Source: Helianthus annuus
Taxonomy: Eukaryota > Streptophyta > Magnoliopsida > Asterales > Asteraceae
Direction: 5' to 3'
Assembly (NCBI RefSeq): GCF_002127325.2
Contig: NC_035437.2
Location: forward strand, 111,554,821 to 111,618,820
DNA length: 64,000 nucleotides
Shown: in pieces, positions 38,303-50,507 of the stretch
Position numbering within the stretch: the first letter of the stretch is position 1
Layout of the letters: each line of letters begins with the position of its first letter
Made by a program: the position numbers and the translations under genes
Notes under the pieces: generated by a model
What the model was told of the DNA's origin: nothing
The model's database searches: none
What the model saw: only the letters and a program-made list of their open reading frames with translations

Positions 38303-40955
38303 CTACAATGTCTGAAGTAAAGAGTTCATATAGCAAGTAGCACCTGCCACATCAGCTTCAACTATGAATGTATCATTCAAAAGATATCCTTTACTGGGGT
38401 CATATAGGTCAGAAAGAGGCATAAATGACGTGAAACCCCAATCTTTTGTTCGTGCATTGAACCGATGTTGGGTATCTGCAAGGATAAAAAAAAGTCATAC
38501 ACTATTATATCACCAAATCACAACCCAAGATTCTAGTGATGATGAGAGCAAGAGAAGTAATGGAAGATAATTAAGATATATGATTTATGAATAATTGAAT
38601 ACGAACGGATATCACTGATCTTAAAAGTTAAAAGATTTTATTAATTATGAAAACTTAGGATATCTTTAAAGAAAACCTCAATTGGGAATTTCCAGCATGT
38701 GATAAGTTGCCGATTTTCAACTAATCAGAGACTTCATATACTTTAAGGTTGTGACCATTAAGACTACCTTATTGAAACAATGAAGGTCTTAGGTAAACGA
38801 TGTTTTAATAAGTCAAACACACAAAATACGCAGTATATCGTAAGCCAGACGGTGAGATTAACACTCTTAAAGAGACAAAAGCATTGACACAGCATCATAT
38901 CATATATCCTTTAAATCGAAAAACACCACATGAATATTACTACTTGCATTCTATGTCTCTTCATGAGTTTTTAACAGAATATGAACTTTGTTAATCTCAC
39001 CATTAAACTGTAAATTTCTCAAAAACATTTCCATATAACATAGGATCTCAAGAAAACTCTTAACAGATTCTTGCTTAATTGTCCACAACCTTGAAAAGGA
39101 CAATCAAATAAATAAGAAATCTAGTTACTTGCATTACAAAAGTAAGACCCTTAACACCATTTGCAATTAATCCAACCGAAACAGGCAAAAAAAAGACCAA
39201 TTTGAACTTTTTTTGTTGTTGAAACTTATGTGCATGATGCATGAAAGGCAATATCTTCAAATTAATAAATAGTCACAAAAACACCATGGAAACCAGAACT
39301 TTGTTAAATCTTCACCAGGCTCTTTGTTTTAAGAAGAAATCAAATATATCCTGCAGCGATACGCCGATACATACTAGCCAGACGTTATCTTAACTTCACT
39401 TCCATTTATTATTCTTTCATCTTCTGGTGGGAAGCTTGAATTAAAAAAGGGGTACCAATATTGCTCACACATAAATATACAAAAGCTTTAAATTTTTTGA
39501 GTTTTTGGCATCAACTAAAACATTCAAAGAAAGTAAATTCTTTCTAACTAAAACCGTCCAATAAGTTTTCCTGGCTTATATTGTCAGAACCACCAGAAGA
39601 CGTTAATTGCTGACATGCAAAAAATCAAACTAAAAGCACGAGAAACAAATCATAAATTTCGACATGTGACATCGGTTGCAAATTAATAAACTCCACCGGT
39701 TTGAATTTTTTGTTAGCAACGCAAACAATAATTTCCATGTGTAATTATAATTAAAAGCTCCTGAGGACTGAAATCACTCCAGCTGGTCAGTAATTTGTAT
39801 GGCTTATAAAATTGTATTATCACCTTCTAAAAAGTTAAAGAAGGTTCTCATTTCTTAACCAGCATCATACAATTAGATATTTTTTAATGCTTCCTTAGTA
39901 CAGTAACTAATTAACTTCTTGCAATGTAAGTGTACTTTATAATCCATCTTAAAGACAGTTAAGGTACAGTAGTCTAGTTGGTTAAAACTTAAAAAGAAGC
40001 AAAATAATTACCTTTGCTTATGGTGAAGTCGCTATTAACTTGGTTAACCACAGCTAGGCTAAGTTGAATATTTTTACTCCAGCCATATGGCAATGTGGCA
40101 AAATCAGCAACATCAAGATAAACTGACAAATGGTCCGAGTTGTTACCTTTCGGGAATATGAGCACTCGCCTGACCAAGACACCATATCAGCATAAAAATA
40201 CTAGCAATCACCATAGTACGTGATCTCTTATAGAGAATATAATTAATTAAAACTAAACATACCATTTATATCCTCCAACAACGAAAACATCAGAGTACAC
40301 CTTTTTGGGAGTTAATTTTGAGAAATTCTCTATTGTCCAAGTGAACCTTTCTGATGGCGGATCATCAACTTTTGGCGGATCATCAACTTTTGGTGCATCA
40401 ACAGAATTAGCAGTTTCTGACCAAAAAAGGGCACTAAGAAAGTTAGTTTACTAACCATCAATCAGATTACATACATCTGCAAGAGCGCTAACACGAAAAC
40501 AAAACAACACAAATCCATGAATACCTTCCACTGGTTCAGATCCTTCAGCAGCAGTAAACTCAGAATGTGGGGCTTGATCGTACATTAGTTTGAAAAGATT
40601 GATCGTTGTTGTTACATCAAAGGGAGGCGGAGTCAATTTTGAGAAATTCTCTATTGTGGAAGTGAACCTTTCCGATGGTGGGTCATCAACAGAATTAGCA
40701 GTTTCTGACCAAAAAAGGGTACTAAGAAAGTTAGTTTACTAACGATCAATCAGATTACATATATCTGCAAGAGAGCTAACACGAAATACACAGATTCATG
40801 GACGGAAAACAAAACAATACAAATCCATGAATACCTTCCACTGGTTCGGATCCTTCAGCAGCAGTAAACTCAGAATGTGGGGCTTGACCGTACATTAGTT
40901 TGAAAAGATTGATCGTTGTTGTTACATCAATGGGAGGCGGAGTCGGGAGAATCAT
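38303..40955 (-). CDS. MATH-domain protein, unit 6, with truncated USP Cys box
   Basis: Five exons: 40955-40835 (start [14 protein letters not shown]), 40704-40525, 40416-40263, 40169-40012 and 38475-38303. All phases agree and total 786 bases, 261 residues plus stop. The first exon keeps the MTPPP-type start of UBP12/13. The second is chimeric, half MATH start ([12 protein letters not shown]) and half a copy of the first exon ([13 protein letters not shown]). The last exon runs MATH ([25 protein letters not shown]) straight into [13 protein letters not shown], the catalytic Cys box of this protease family, and ends at TAG where the family has Tyr. Residues like HIPY follow the stop. This is the most complete unit and the only one with the family's own start. 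Whether it is translated is unknown. Confidence 0.7.
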
Positions 40956-41337
40956 CGCCGGAGATTGGTGGCGAGATCCGATCGGTGAAGGGGTTCCGAA
41001 GAAAAACGTCAACTTTGATGAGAAATTAGCAGGTGAGGAGGCAGGAGACTTATAGACAAGGGCATAAATAAGCAGATTCTCGTTTTCCTTGACACGTGAC
41101 ACATACATCACCTTTTTATTGATTTATTTTTTTTCACAAAATTTTCAAGTGTAAAATGAGAGAACAACCGTAGGATTTGTGTGTGTAAATTTTTTAAAAT
41201 ATGGTTGGTATTTCAAGGGTTGAAAATAGGATTTGTTTAATTTTTTTAGGATTTTCGTATCTCTAAAATCTTATTTTCATTACCCTACGTGTATAAGAGA
41301 ATTCTTTTTAAAGAATGTTTTTTTTTTGTTTCCATCT
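40956..41337 (-). promoter_or_regulatory. 5' flank of MATH unit 6
   Basis: About 380 bases upstream of the only family-type start codon. 40956-41060 looks like a leader without an upstream stop-free extension of interest. A/T-rich sequence beyond would hold the promoter, but no clear TATA box could be fixed. Confidence 0.35.
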
Positions 41338-41935
41338 ATACGAGCCGCATAGAATTATACGATCCGTACAAAATGTTATACGGCCCATATAATATTATAT
41401 GATCCAAATCTCATATAATATTGTTATACGACCCGTATAATATTATAAGACCCATATATAATGTTATACGACCCAATATTTTCTCTATTTATACGAGCCG
41501 TATAACATTATACGATCAATACTTTGTCGACATATCTTCTAGAATGCGGATACACAAGAGGAGGTATCGACATGACTCTTTTCACCAAAAGAATCGGAGA
41601 TGACGTGATGCTTGTTGTCGATGATATCATTTTCGGGTCAACAAATGAAAATCTCTGCAAGGAATTGAAAAGGTAATGAAAGCAAATATCAACATCAAAT
41701 CCACCACTCAAATATCAATCACATCGAGATTCGAATTCATGCGGTTCAAGATGCCTACGAAACATGTTACATTCAAATCTCATATAATGTTATACGACCC
41801 GTTTAATGTTATATGACCCATATAGAATATTATACGACAAATATTTTCTCCATCTATACGTGTCATATAGCATTATACGACCAATATTTGTCGTATCAAA
41901 TTATTATATACGTCGTATAACCCTATACGACCTGC
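41338..41935. repeat. Two TATACGACCCGTATAA word arrays around a copia scrap
   Basis: Arrays at 41338-41520 and 41783-41935 are built from degenerate TATACGACCCGTATAA, often palindromic, spaced 5-20 bases by A/T. The fragment between them includes copia RT. The arrangement resembles the word arrays of LTRs elsewhere in the window, but no LTR ends were found. Confidence 0.6.
41541..41690 (+). pseudogene. Scrap of copia reverse transcriptase
   Basis: About 50 codons reading GGIDMTLFTKRIGDD then [17 protein letters not shown], the region around the RT YVDD box of copia. The first residue of the box is Val. No pol sequence was recognised on either side. Confidence 0.75.
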
Positions 41936-42904
41936 GTAGAGGGTGTGATAATAAGATTTTAAGGTGTGGCTTTATTAACACCCTTTTTTAAGTAGTTTAA
42001 TACCCGTCTGGTGGATGGGTTACGTTGAACAGCTTAACAAACAAAGCTAATCTATATTAAGTGTACACAAATGTAAATAACGTTACAAACAAAAGCACCA
42101 ACTTTAATTTAAAAAAGGAAAACGAACGTCAACATTTTACAACCATAAAACGATAGAAAATAAAACTAATAAAGTAGTAAAACATGAAATTGTGTCCTTT
42201 AATGCAAAAGTAAATGGTGTGGAAAACATACGCATGGTAACGTACAACAACATGGGTGGAAAATGTAATAACATTCAAACATGGTATACTGCCTTAATAT
42301 TTTCGGCTTTTGGATTGTCGTCTTAGACCTCAAAGGGGGCCTATTTTCGACCTGCTGACTTGATGCCCGGTGCCCGTCTGTCAAATTTGATGTGTTTTTT
42401 TGCATCATCTATTGGGGGACACTTAGAAATGTGAGAGACAACCTCATGTTTCACATCAACAACCACTTAAAGTTGTTATACAAGTATGAGAGTAAGGAGT
42501 ATAATGTATAAGTAAAAGTTTCTTTACATATAAAAACAATTATCGATGATGTATATTCTTCTTGCTGACTTGTTGCCTTGTGTCCATCTGATGAGTTTGG
42601 TGTATTTCTAGCATCATCTATTGGGAGACATTTAGAAATGTCAGTGTCGACCACATGTTTCACATCAACAACCACCTAGAGTGTTATGCAGGTGTGAGAG
42701 TAACACAAGCATGCTTAAACCTTTTTGTCATAGGTGTATCATCCTCTTCCAAATCTTTGTCAGAACTATTAATGTGTATCACCTCGTCCCACTTCCAATT
42801 CTTTAGTGTAATTGTCCTTTTGTTGATTCTTTTAAAGTTGCGAACCTAAGAAAAGACATTTCAGTCATTTTTACTATGTTAACTAAATCAAGAATCGTCA
42901 AATA
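41936..42904. other. Unassigned stretch with a direct repeat
   Basis: Two diverged direct copies of about 150 bp (42345-42497 and 42560-42708) share GCATCATCTATTGGG, CATTTAGAAATGT-like and TTTCACATCAACAACCAC text. On the minus strand both read a similar peptide (ISKCPPIDDA / ISKCLPIDDA), so this may be decayed coding sequence, but I do not recognise it. Confidence 0.45.
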
Positions 42905-42949
42905 TCATTCCAAATGAACACCTAACCAACATGCCTCAGTAAGTAAAGA

Positions 42950-43190
42950 TCAGTCATCTTCTTGGGAAGATGATTCTGGAGAACTATCGAGTACTCCTCA
43001 CTCAAGGACACATGTGATAACTCCTCCGACTTTTTCTTATTACTAAGAATGTCCTTCAGAAATTTGGCATACTTAGGCCTATGCGCTAGAGCCTCTACGA
43101 AGGAAGATTAATGTGGAGCTGCTTAAACAAACCTAAGAATCTGGAGAATTGTTCTGCTTCCTTCCCTCTCTTGAATCTGCCTAGAAAAGG
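42950..43190 (-). pseudogene. Athila-type gypsy gag remnant
   Basis: Minus-strand reading gives EAEQFSRFLGLFKQLHINLP, then after a one-base shift VEALAHRPKYAKFLKDILS and LSEEYSIVLQNHLPKKMTD. This matches the conserved gag segment of Athila-type Ty3/gypsy elements. It is a short decayed piece without LTRs. Confidence 0.7.
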
Positions 43191-43226
43191 AATAGATGAG
43201 TAATCATGAACGGGTTCCTACTTCTT

Positions 43227-43905
43227 TGTTGATGCACTTTTGTGTGGATGTGGCTCGGTTCGGTTCAGGTCGGTTCAAGACCGACGTCGCGACATTCCTC
43301 CGTCATTAGACTCGGAGAACGACACACAAATGACGAAGACACGAGCATGATGCGGTTGAATATTGATGACATCATGATGATATCATCATGACATCACCAC
43401 ATTACATATAGATTATGTCAACAACCTTCTATATATCAATATAGTCAACATATGTATATTGATAGAATGCTTTTGATAATTTACTTTATATATCGATATA
43501 GCAACATAGTATATCGATATATATATATATATACTATATCGATATAGCATGTATCGATAAGGTCTAAGGTATGTCGATAATCATAAGTGTATTGATGTCT
43601 AGATGTTATATATCGATGTATATCGATTAGGAAATTGTGTGTCGATGTAATATCGTCTACTTATAAAACCAACAGATCAGATTCTCTGTTTCAAGGTAGA
43701 GAGCACGTTTCAGAGATTTTAGGGCAAATATTGTAAACCTTGTAATGTTACACTGCTGAAATCAATACTTGAGCTTTGAGTGTGATATATTTCTTGTATT
43801 GATCGCGTTCTTGCTTCGATTTGCATACAAACTTGGATTCCGCGCTTGTTCGTGTGTTCAACAACAAGGAAAAGGTTTCTCTAAGATCCTCATTAGGGAG
43901 CTACA
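43227..43905 (+). mobile_element. copia 5' LTR (679 bp) with TATCGATA word array
   Basis: TGTTGATGCAC start, GGAGCTACA end, then AG and the PBS TGGTATCAGAGCT at 43908-43920. U3 carries a TATATCGATATA-type array (43428-43657) followed at once by TATA box TTATAAAACC (43661). It belongs to the same LTR family as 22400-23285 but has a completely different word. Confidence 0.82.
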
Positions 43906-43907
43906 AG

Positions 43908-43920
43908 TGGTATCAGAGCT
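43908..43920 (+). other. Primer-binding site (initiator tRNA-Met)
   Basis: TGGTATCAGAGCT two bases after the LTR end marks a plus-sense element start. The element is truncated soon after. Confidence 0.88.
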
Positions 43921-45054
43921 GTTAGGGATAGATTTTTAATACTTATGGATCATGTATCCTTAGTTCAGCCTGGATCATGGATCCTCAGCAAATGGTGCAG
44001 AAAGACTGAGAATCACGGATCCTTACTGTTATCTTATCTAACTAACAATTGTTTCCAGTATGATCAACCTTGTTTTGCTGGTATATTACGAAGTGGACTT
44101 GCTCTCACCTGAAATATCGGGAAATATGCTTCCATTTCGAGCACGTGCATGAGGCTGGTGACCATTATGGTGAACATGGGTGTTTAGCAGAAGTTCGGAT
44201 AGTTAGTTGGTTAGGATTAGCTAGATATTTTAATAGGGTATTGAGCTTGAATAGTTAACAGCTTCACACACACACTCTCGTATACATACTCTCTCGAACA
44301 CAGCTCTCAAACACACTAGAAATCTCTTGTAACAAGCTCAATATCATCCAAAGTTGTAACCTTTTTATTCAACATAGTTGGTGATCAGTAGCTTCCATCA
44401 CCCGAGGTTTTTTATGCCGGAGATCATTCATTGATCAAGGGCTTTTTCCTCGTATAAATCATCGTGTTCATTATCATTTATATTTAATAATTATTCATCG
44501 ATTTGTTCATCACATAAAGCACTCTACCTCACATTCAAACTTTGGTTACATTGTCATTAATCAGATTTTTGACCAAAAACAAGAGATTTAGCTCATTTCC
44601 TTGTTGAAAATCAAACATATTTGAGTGATTTGAGTGGTTTTGAGTGTTATTCGAAGAGTTCTTGGAAAAACACTAAAAACCCACTTTCTTGAATGATAAT
44701 CTGGACTAAAAAATGATTAAACATGAAGTTGTTTGTTGATAATTTTGGTTAAACACTGGTTAAAAAGATTGGAGATTGTCAAAGACGTGATTTTTAGTGA
44801 GTTTTCAGGTTTAAGATTTGAACTCCTTTTTTTCAGTGACAAGCTTGGCTGGAATTCCTAGCTGGAATAGTACTTTTTGGTGAAGATTTGTGATTGGTTG
44901 ACCTGTAAAAATTTCAGGTGGAACAGGAGTGTACCTTCTGTCCCTTTGTTGTTTAGGTGCAAGTCTTGTCTGTTTACTCATATACATCTATATACAACAC
45001 TTATCGAAACACATTCATATATGAATACTCCATCAACACTTCCATTATACCTCC
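43921..45054 (+). other. Truncated copia leader and unassigned LTR-like sequence
   Basis: The first 130 bases hold a leader with GGATCATGGATCCT words. 44250-44480 has the look of a copia R/U5 region (AACAGCTTCACACAC, CTTGTAACAAGCTC, CCCGAGGTTTTTTATGCCGG) but its ends were not fixed. No gene seen. Confidence 0.4.
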
Positions 45055-48000
45055 TGTAACGCTTCACATTCTTGTATTTTCCTCATTTAGAAAGTACAGT
45101 TGTACTTCTTAGACAGTTGTAATTGTTTTGTACTTGTATTTCCTTTCCAACATTGTAATCCGAGACCTCGATCATAATGAAACTCGAATAATTTTATACA
45201 TATTTATGTTACACATTTCAGACTTGTTTACATGTTCATACTCGAAAAAACTTATACTTTAAACACCATTTATACATGCTTTATATTTATACATTATATG
45301 GTTATGCTTGAGATACCTAAACCCGGCTAAACTACGTGAAATTGGACAAACTTAACCCTTCACACGACTGAACTACCCTTCGTGCGAATAGGACCCTTTT
45401 TCGTGCGAAGAGAACCATCTCTTCGTGCGAATTGGCCTCAGTCGCACCAAACCTTTCCTCACCCTATAAATATGTGCCTACCTCCACTCCTTACACTTTC
45501 CAGCCGCATCAACTCTCTCAGAATGCTCCGAACTTACATTTTCGGGCAGATTATTGCAGCCACATTCTAAGTGAGTTTTAACTCACATCTTTGTAACGCT
45601 CCGCTTTTTCGTAAGTTTCCTTAACTAGAAAGTTGTCTTGTAATTCTATTTTTGGAAACCTGTATCCTTATAATCGTATTTCGTTTTGAGACCTTGTAAT
45701 CCGAGACACCGATCATAATGAAAGTCATATTTATATCAATTATGTTCCATTTATACTTGTTATGTTAATTTATACTTGTAATCGCATGCAACGAATCCTA
45801 ATTCGAAACTATGTGACGATGCGTGCAAATAACCGACTTTCAACGCGTTTACGTGCAATACTTGTGATTAACCAACAATTAATGATTCCAATACTTATTA
45901 TACATCATAATACATCATATTATACTTGTAACCACCTTCGACATATTAATTATACTTGCAATTATGTGTTATAGACCGTAAATCGCATATACTTGCATTT
46001 TGTGCGATAACCGACAACTATGTGTTACAACCGGCATCACCGATACTTTTTTTACATAATTTCACATACATGGACATACTTGACATCACTATTAAGTTTA
46101 CGATACTTGTATGCTTGTTACACGCTTGAAACTACGCGAAAAGCATTCAAAAACACCCTAAAACCTAACTTTGGGGCCCTAATTGCATACTTATCAAACT
46201 TGAGGGACCATTTGTGACAAAAAGCCAAACCTCCCATAAAACCCACGTTTTGAATCTGCATTTTTGGCTCCAACCTCCACCCTAAAATATAAATTTTGAA
46301 TCTTGTATTTATGGCTCCAACCTCCACCTTCATTCTCCACCAATGGGCTTCTAGACCTCATTAATCACTTACCTAACCTCACTCAACAATAAAACCAAGC
46401 CTCCCAACACTCATTTTCATTTTTCCAACTCATTTACACTCTCAAAACACTCTAATCTCAGCTAAAAATGCAAGTTTTGGACACATTATTCTAAGTGCTA
46501 AATGAGCACTTTTCTTCCTCTTTCTTCCACCTTTTTCACTTCTTCTTCCTCTACAAAGTGTGGAACACCTCTAGAATTGTTCTCACAAGGTTTTCCATGG
46601 AAAACCAAGGTGAAACATGACCAAAATGAGGTCCAACATTCTGTTTTGGAAGGAAAATTTATTAAACAAACATGAACTTATATTTCCTTTATACGTTCAT
46701 ATGTCCTTATGCCACTAATCAAGACTATAATTATGTGTGCTTAAAAACAAGGTTGTAACATACAATTCCAGAGGTTTAAGCTTCAAATCTTTCTGTTTTA
46801 AAAGGTTTTTAACCCACAAGTGATGAACAAGTCTTGAACTTGAATATGTGTGATTATTTGGATAGCTTGGGCTATCCTACTTACAAATCCACACATCACT
46901 TGATGTTTTCTTCTTAGTTAATTAGTTAGTTTATTTCAATTCTTTAATGTATGTTCATGACCATCCTTGTTGTCTTATGACAACTTGTGTATTGGTGACA
47001 ACTAAAGAGGTTCCTAAATGGAAGATTCATCTTCCTACCTCATGCATGACTTGTATGAAACATAAAGAGGTTCCTAAATGGAAGATTTATCTTCCTACCT
47101 CATGCTTGACTTATATGCCATTCTTGTAGACTAGAACCTATAAATATATACTATAAAGATATATAATACTAATAATAACCAAAATTTTGATGATAACCTA
47201 ATGGTTATTGGTCCAAATAGTAGGCTACACCACCTAAGAACATAATACTCGTCACGATTCTAATGGGTACTTTAACCCATGAAAACATTCAAACCCTATG
47301 GGTTTCAAAGTGTCAAGAATGAGTATTATGAGCTATATGGTTATTTTCTCATATATTTATTTTCCATGTACTTTTAAATTCCAAATTCCGACCTTAAGCA
47401 TACCTTGAACTCCAATCCGTATACATTCAATCCCCTAATTCCATTACTCGTCAACACTTGGATAATAGGAAAGCATATGCAATATGTGTGAGTATACTTG
47501 AACCCCTTTTTATTTACCACCTTTTGGGGTGTAACATGTTTATCTATGAAACTTACACTTAAACTTTATTCGTAAACGCACAAACATTCCTTATACATGC
47601 TTGCATACTTGATTACTTGATACATTAAACTTGGGGTTATACGTTTTGTGTTAGACTTATCATTAACTTCGTACAAGTCTATCCTTGACATATATAGCGC
47701 TATAGGATTAACGCACCGCCTGTAAACTTTGGGTTATGTCATGAGCTTATTGTGTTTCATCATGGGTTGATTAATTAAACACATGCCAATTTTATTGTTT
47801 ATCTTGTTTCAATAGCTTGCTATGTGGAATGATTTAAAACTTATCTATTTCTTTATTTATGCTATGTACAAAAACCTGTATACTCGCCTTTGCTTTTGCA
47901 TTGAACTTTATTTTAAACATGTTACAGGTTGAGGATGACGATGCTTTGAAACTGAAGTAGTGATGATGCTTAGATACACATTTAGATGTCTTAGGTTTTA

Positions 48001-49986
48001 AAATGTCGTATAAATTTCGTATTTATTGTTGTACTATTTTCTTGTAATGAACATGTTGTATTTCAAATTTCGTGTATTGTAACATTTTGTTATGAATGAA
48101 ATCAATTTATCTTTAATTCTATTGTCACAATTAGTGTTATGTGTGATGAGCAATCTTTCTTCGTCTCACTCTGATGTTTCCGCCATCGATTGGGGTGTGA
48201 CAATCTTTACTTGTTTTCTTGTATTCTCTTTCGATTCTTCCATTTTTTTTCAAACCATCTTGTTTGGCAACACCTCTTGGATGGTTTTCACGAGTTTGCC
48301 TTGGCAAACTAATGGTGAAACCTCACCACTTTTGAGGTCCAAACAAAGATTTAAAACTTTGATTTTATCCATGTTTTTTCACTTTACAAATCTGTTTTTA
48401 TTTAAGTTCTTGAATAGTATGCTTTCAATCTGAAACTTGGTGGAATCTGGTACCCACCGAGCTCACAACTCAGTTCATGGTTGTGGATTTGCATTGAGGT
48501 AAATTTTCACCAAGAACAGGACCCACTCGCACGAAGGAAGTCCCTTCGCGCGGATGGACCCCATTTGCACAAATGGTTCTGATTTTAATCTTTTTGATTC
48601 ACGTTCATTTATGTGCCAAGTGTTGAAGTCCCCTCAGATTCACCATATTCAATATGGATGAATCTGAGTTTGTGACAGAAGTATGAACTATGGGAGCCTT
48701 GGCTTTCCAACCTAGTTCCACCACCTCACCTGCGTGCCTTGTAAATGAACCCCAAACAGTTTCCTAGAAACAAAGTAAGTTAACCCCGCCTCGCCTCCAA
48801 CACTTGCCATGTTGGGTATGACACGCCCAGGTTGTTCTTATTTGGCTGCTTGAGTATTTATTATTTATTTCTGTTATACATATTCATGATTAACTAGACA
48901 AATAATATTACTGTATAATAACATATATAAAACCGAATCCACAATGGTAACTAGTTTATGGTTAAGTGTCACGAATGGACCTTCGCACAACTGGATCCTT
49001 TCGCACAAACGGACTTCCCATTCGCACGAATGGGCCTCCATTCGCACGAACAGACGCCTGTTTGCACGAACTGATCTTCCAGTCGCCGGAACAGTGTTGT
49101 GGACTTAGGTTATTTTCGTAAATTCATACTTTTTGTATTTAAATTCTGATCTGAAAGCTTCGTCACATCTGAATACTCGCACCTTCGTTTACCCATTGTA
49201 GGATAACCTCGGTGTTCCATCCATCAACTCGTCAACTCTCGGTTTATTGGAAAACTACGCAAAACTGTGATTATACTTGATCCCATTTTCTATTTAATAC
49301 ACTTTGGGTGCAACATGTACACTTATTATGAATCACGCAATCACAATTAAACTTGTTATAATCACACTCTATCCATTCAAACATGAGACTTGTATCATTC
49401 TTGTTATCTGGCATGCTATTTATACATATGTCTATATGCTTATTAACTTTGCTAGCCTACCTTAACAATTTAGCGCTACAGGATTAACGCAATACCCGTA
49501 TTCTTGTGGTGTTGTTAAGTAATCTATGTTACACCATTGTCGTCTCGACGACATTGGTAATCCCGATTGCGTTAAACTCTGGTTTTGACATATAGTTTAC
49601 AATTGTTAGTATGTTAGTAACATTATATGCAATTACCATGTTGGATATGAGCAAACTTTTTCATTATTATGCTATGTTATCAAATTTGTATACTTGCCAA
49701 CTTTTGTTGACCATTATTTTATTACATGTTGCAGGTCGCGAGTTAAGGTTGATGAAGAAACTTTTTTAGGGTGGATTTAGATACACACCTTAAAGTTGAA
49801 CTTATATTTCTGTTTCATGATGTTTATTTGCAACTTGATGTATTTTCGATTCAAGACAATGTATTTTCATTTTAGAATTTATGAAATTTGAATTACTTAA
49901 ATACTGTCACAATTAGTGTTATGAGGCCTCTTGCAATCTTGTTTTTGTCTCACTCCAATGTTTCCGCCATCCGTTGCGGTGCGACA
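45055..49986 (+). mobile_element. gypsy 5' LTR interrupted by a solo LTR
   Basis: Outer LTR begins TGTAACGCTTCAC at 45055 and ends GGTGCGACA at 49986, where a PBS-like TTGGTATTAGAGCC follows. Removing the nested solo LTR and one target copy leaves about 2.3 kb, close to the LTR at 19193. A TTCGTGCGAA word array (45377-45448) lies right before TATA box CCTATAAATATG (about 45464). Further words of this type occur at 48529-48578 and 48973-49085. Confidence 0.78.
45592..48202 (+). mobile_element. Solo gypsy LTR (2611 bp) nested in the outer LTR
   Basis: TGTAACGCTCCGC to GGGGTGTGACA, flanked on both sides by ATCTT (45587-45591 and 48203-48207), a perfect 5 bp duplication, so it is one clean solo LTR. 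It contains a two-copy 60 bp direct repeat at 47004-47120. It has no obvious CG-word array of its own. Confidence 0.85.
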
Positions 49987-50507
49987 GATTGGTATTAGAG
50001 CCATAATTATGGGGAATTAGGAAGATTGCCATGCTTTTGACCTAGTCTATAGTTTAGGAACCATACTTGACCATTCTTGTCTATGCTTTAAAACTACATG
50101 AATTCTCCCTAAGGCAAACACAATATACATGTGAAGACTTGAAGACACTCTTACTTCAAACGAGGCGAAATTACCAAAAATAGGTGTGAAAACCCATAAC
50201 TTTTGGTGAAATCTGTCAATCCGCGTTTATCCATTTTTCACGAAATTTCACCATCAAGTTAGGTGTGATATCCATATCTTGATGGGAAGTTCCCTTTCAT
50301 ATTCTAGTGGATCTTTATCGACGACTCGAAAACTATTTTATTGCTTCGTCCGATAAGTACTAACCACACTTAGGGTACGATGTTACCAAGTTAGGGGTGA
50401 AACCGGCATCTTGATAACTAGTCCCACTCCTCGATTTTCAATCTCGCCAAAGTCTCAAATCCTCGATTGATTGGGGACATATAGTAACAGGAAGGGTGAG
50501 TACTATA
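49987..50507 (+). other. gypsy PBS and 5' leader
   Basis: PBS-like TTGGTATTAGAGCC (one mismatch to initiator tRNA-Met) follows the LTR at 49986. The leader has repeated phrases such as AAGTTAGGTGTGATATCC and AAGTTAGGGGTGAAACC, a style I associate with Tekay-type elements. It breaks at about 50508, where another LTR-like sequence starts. Confidence 0.6.
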
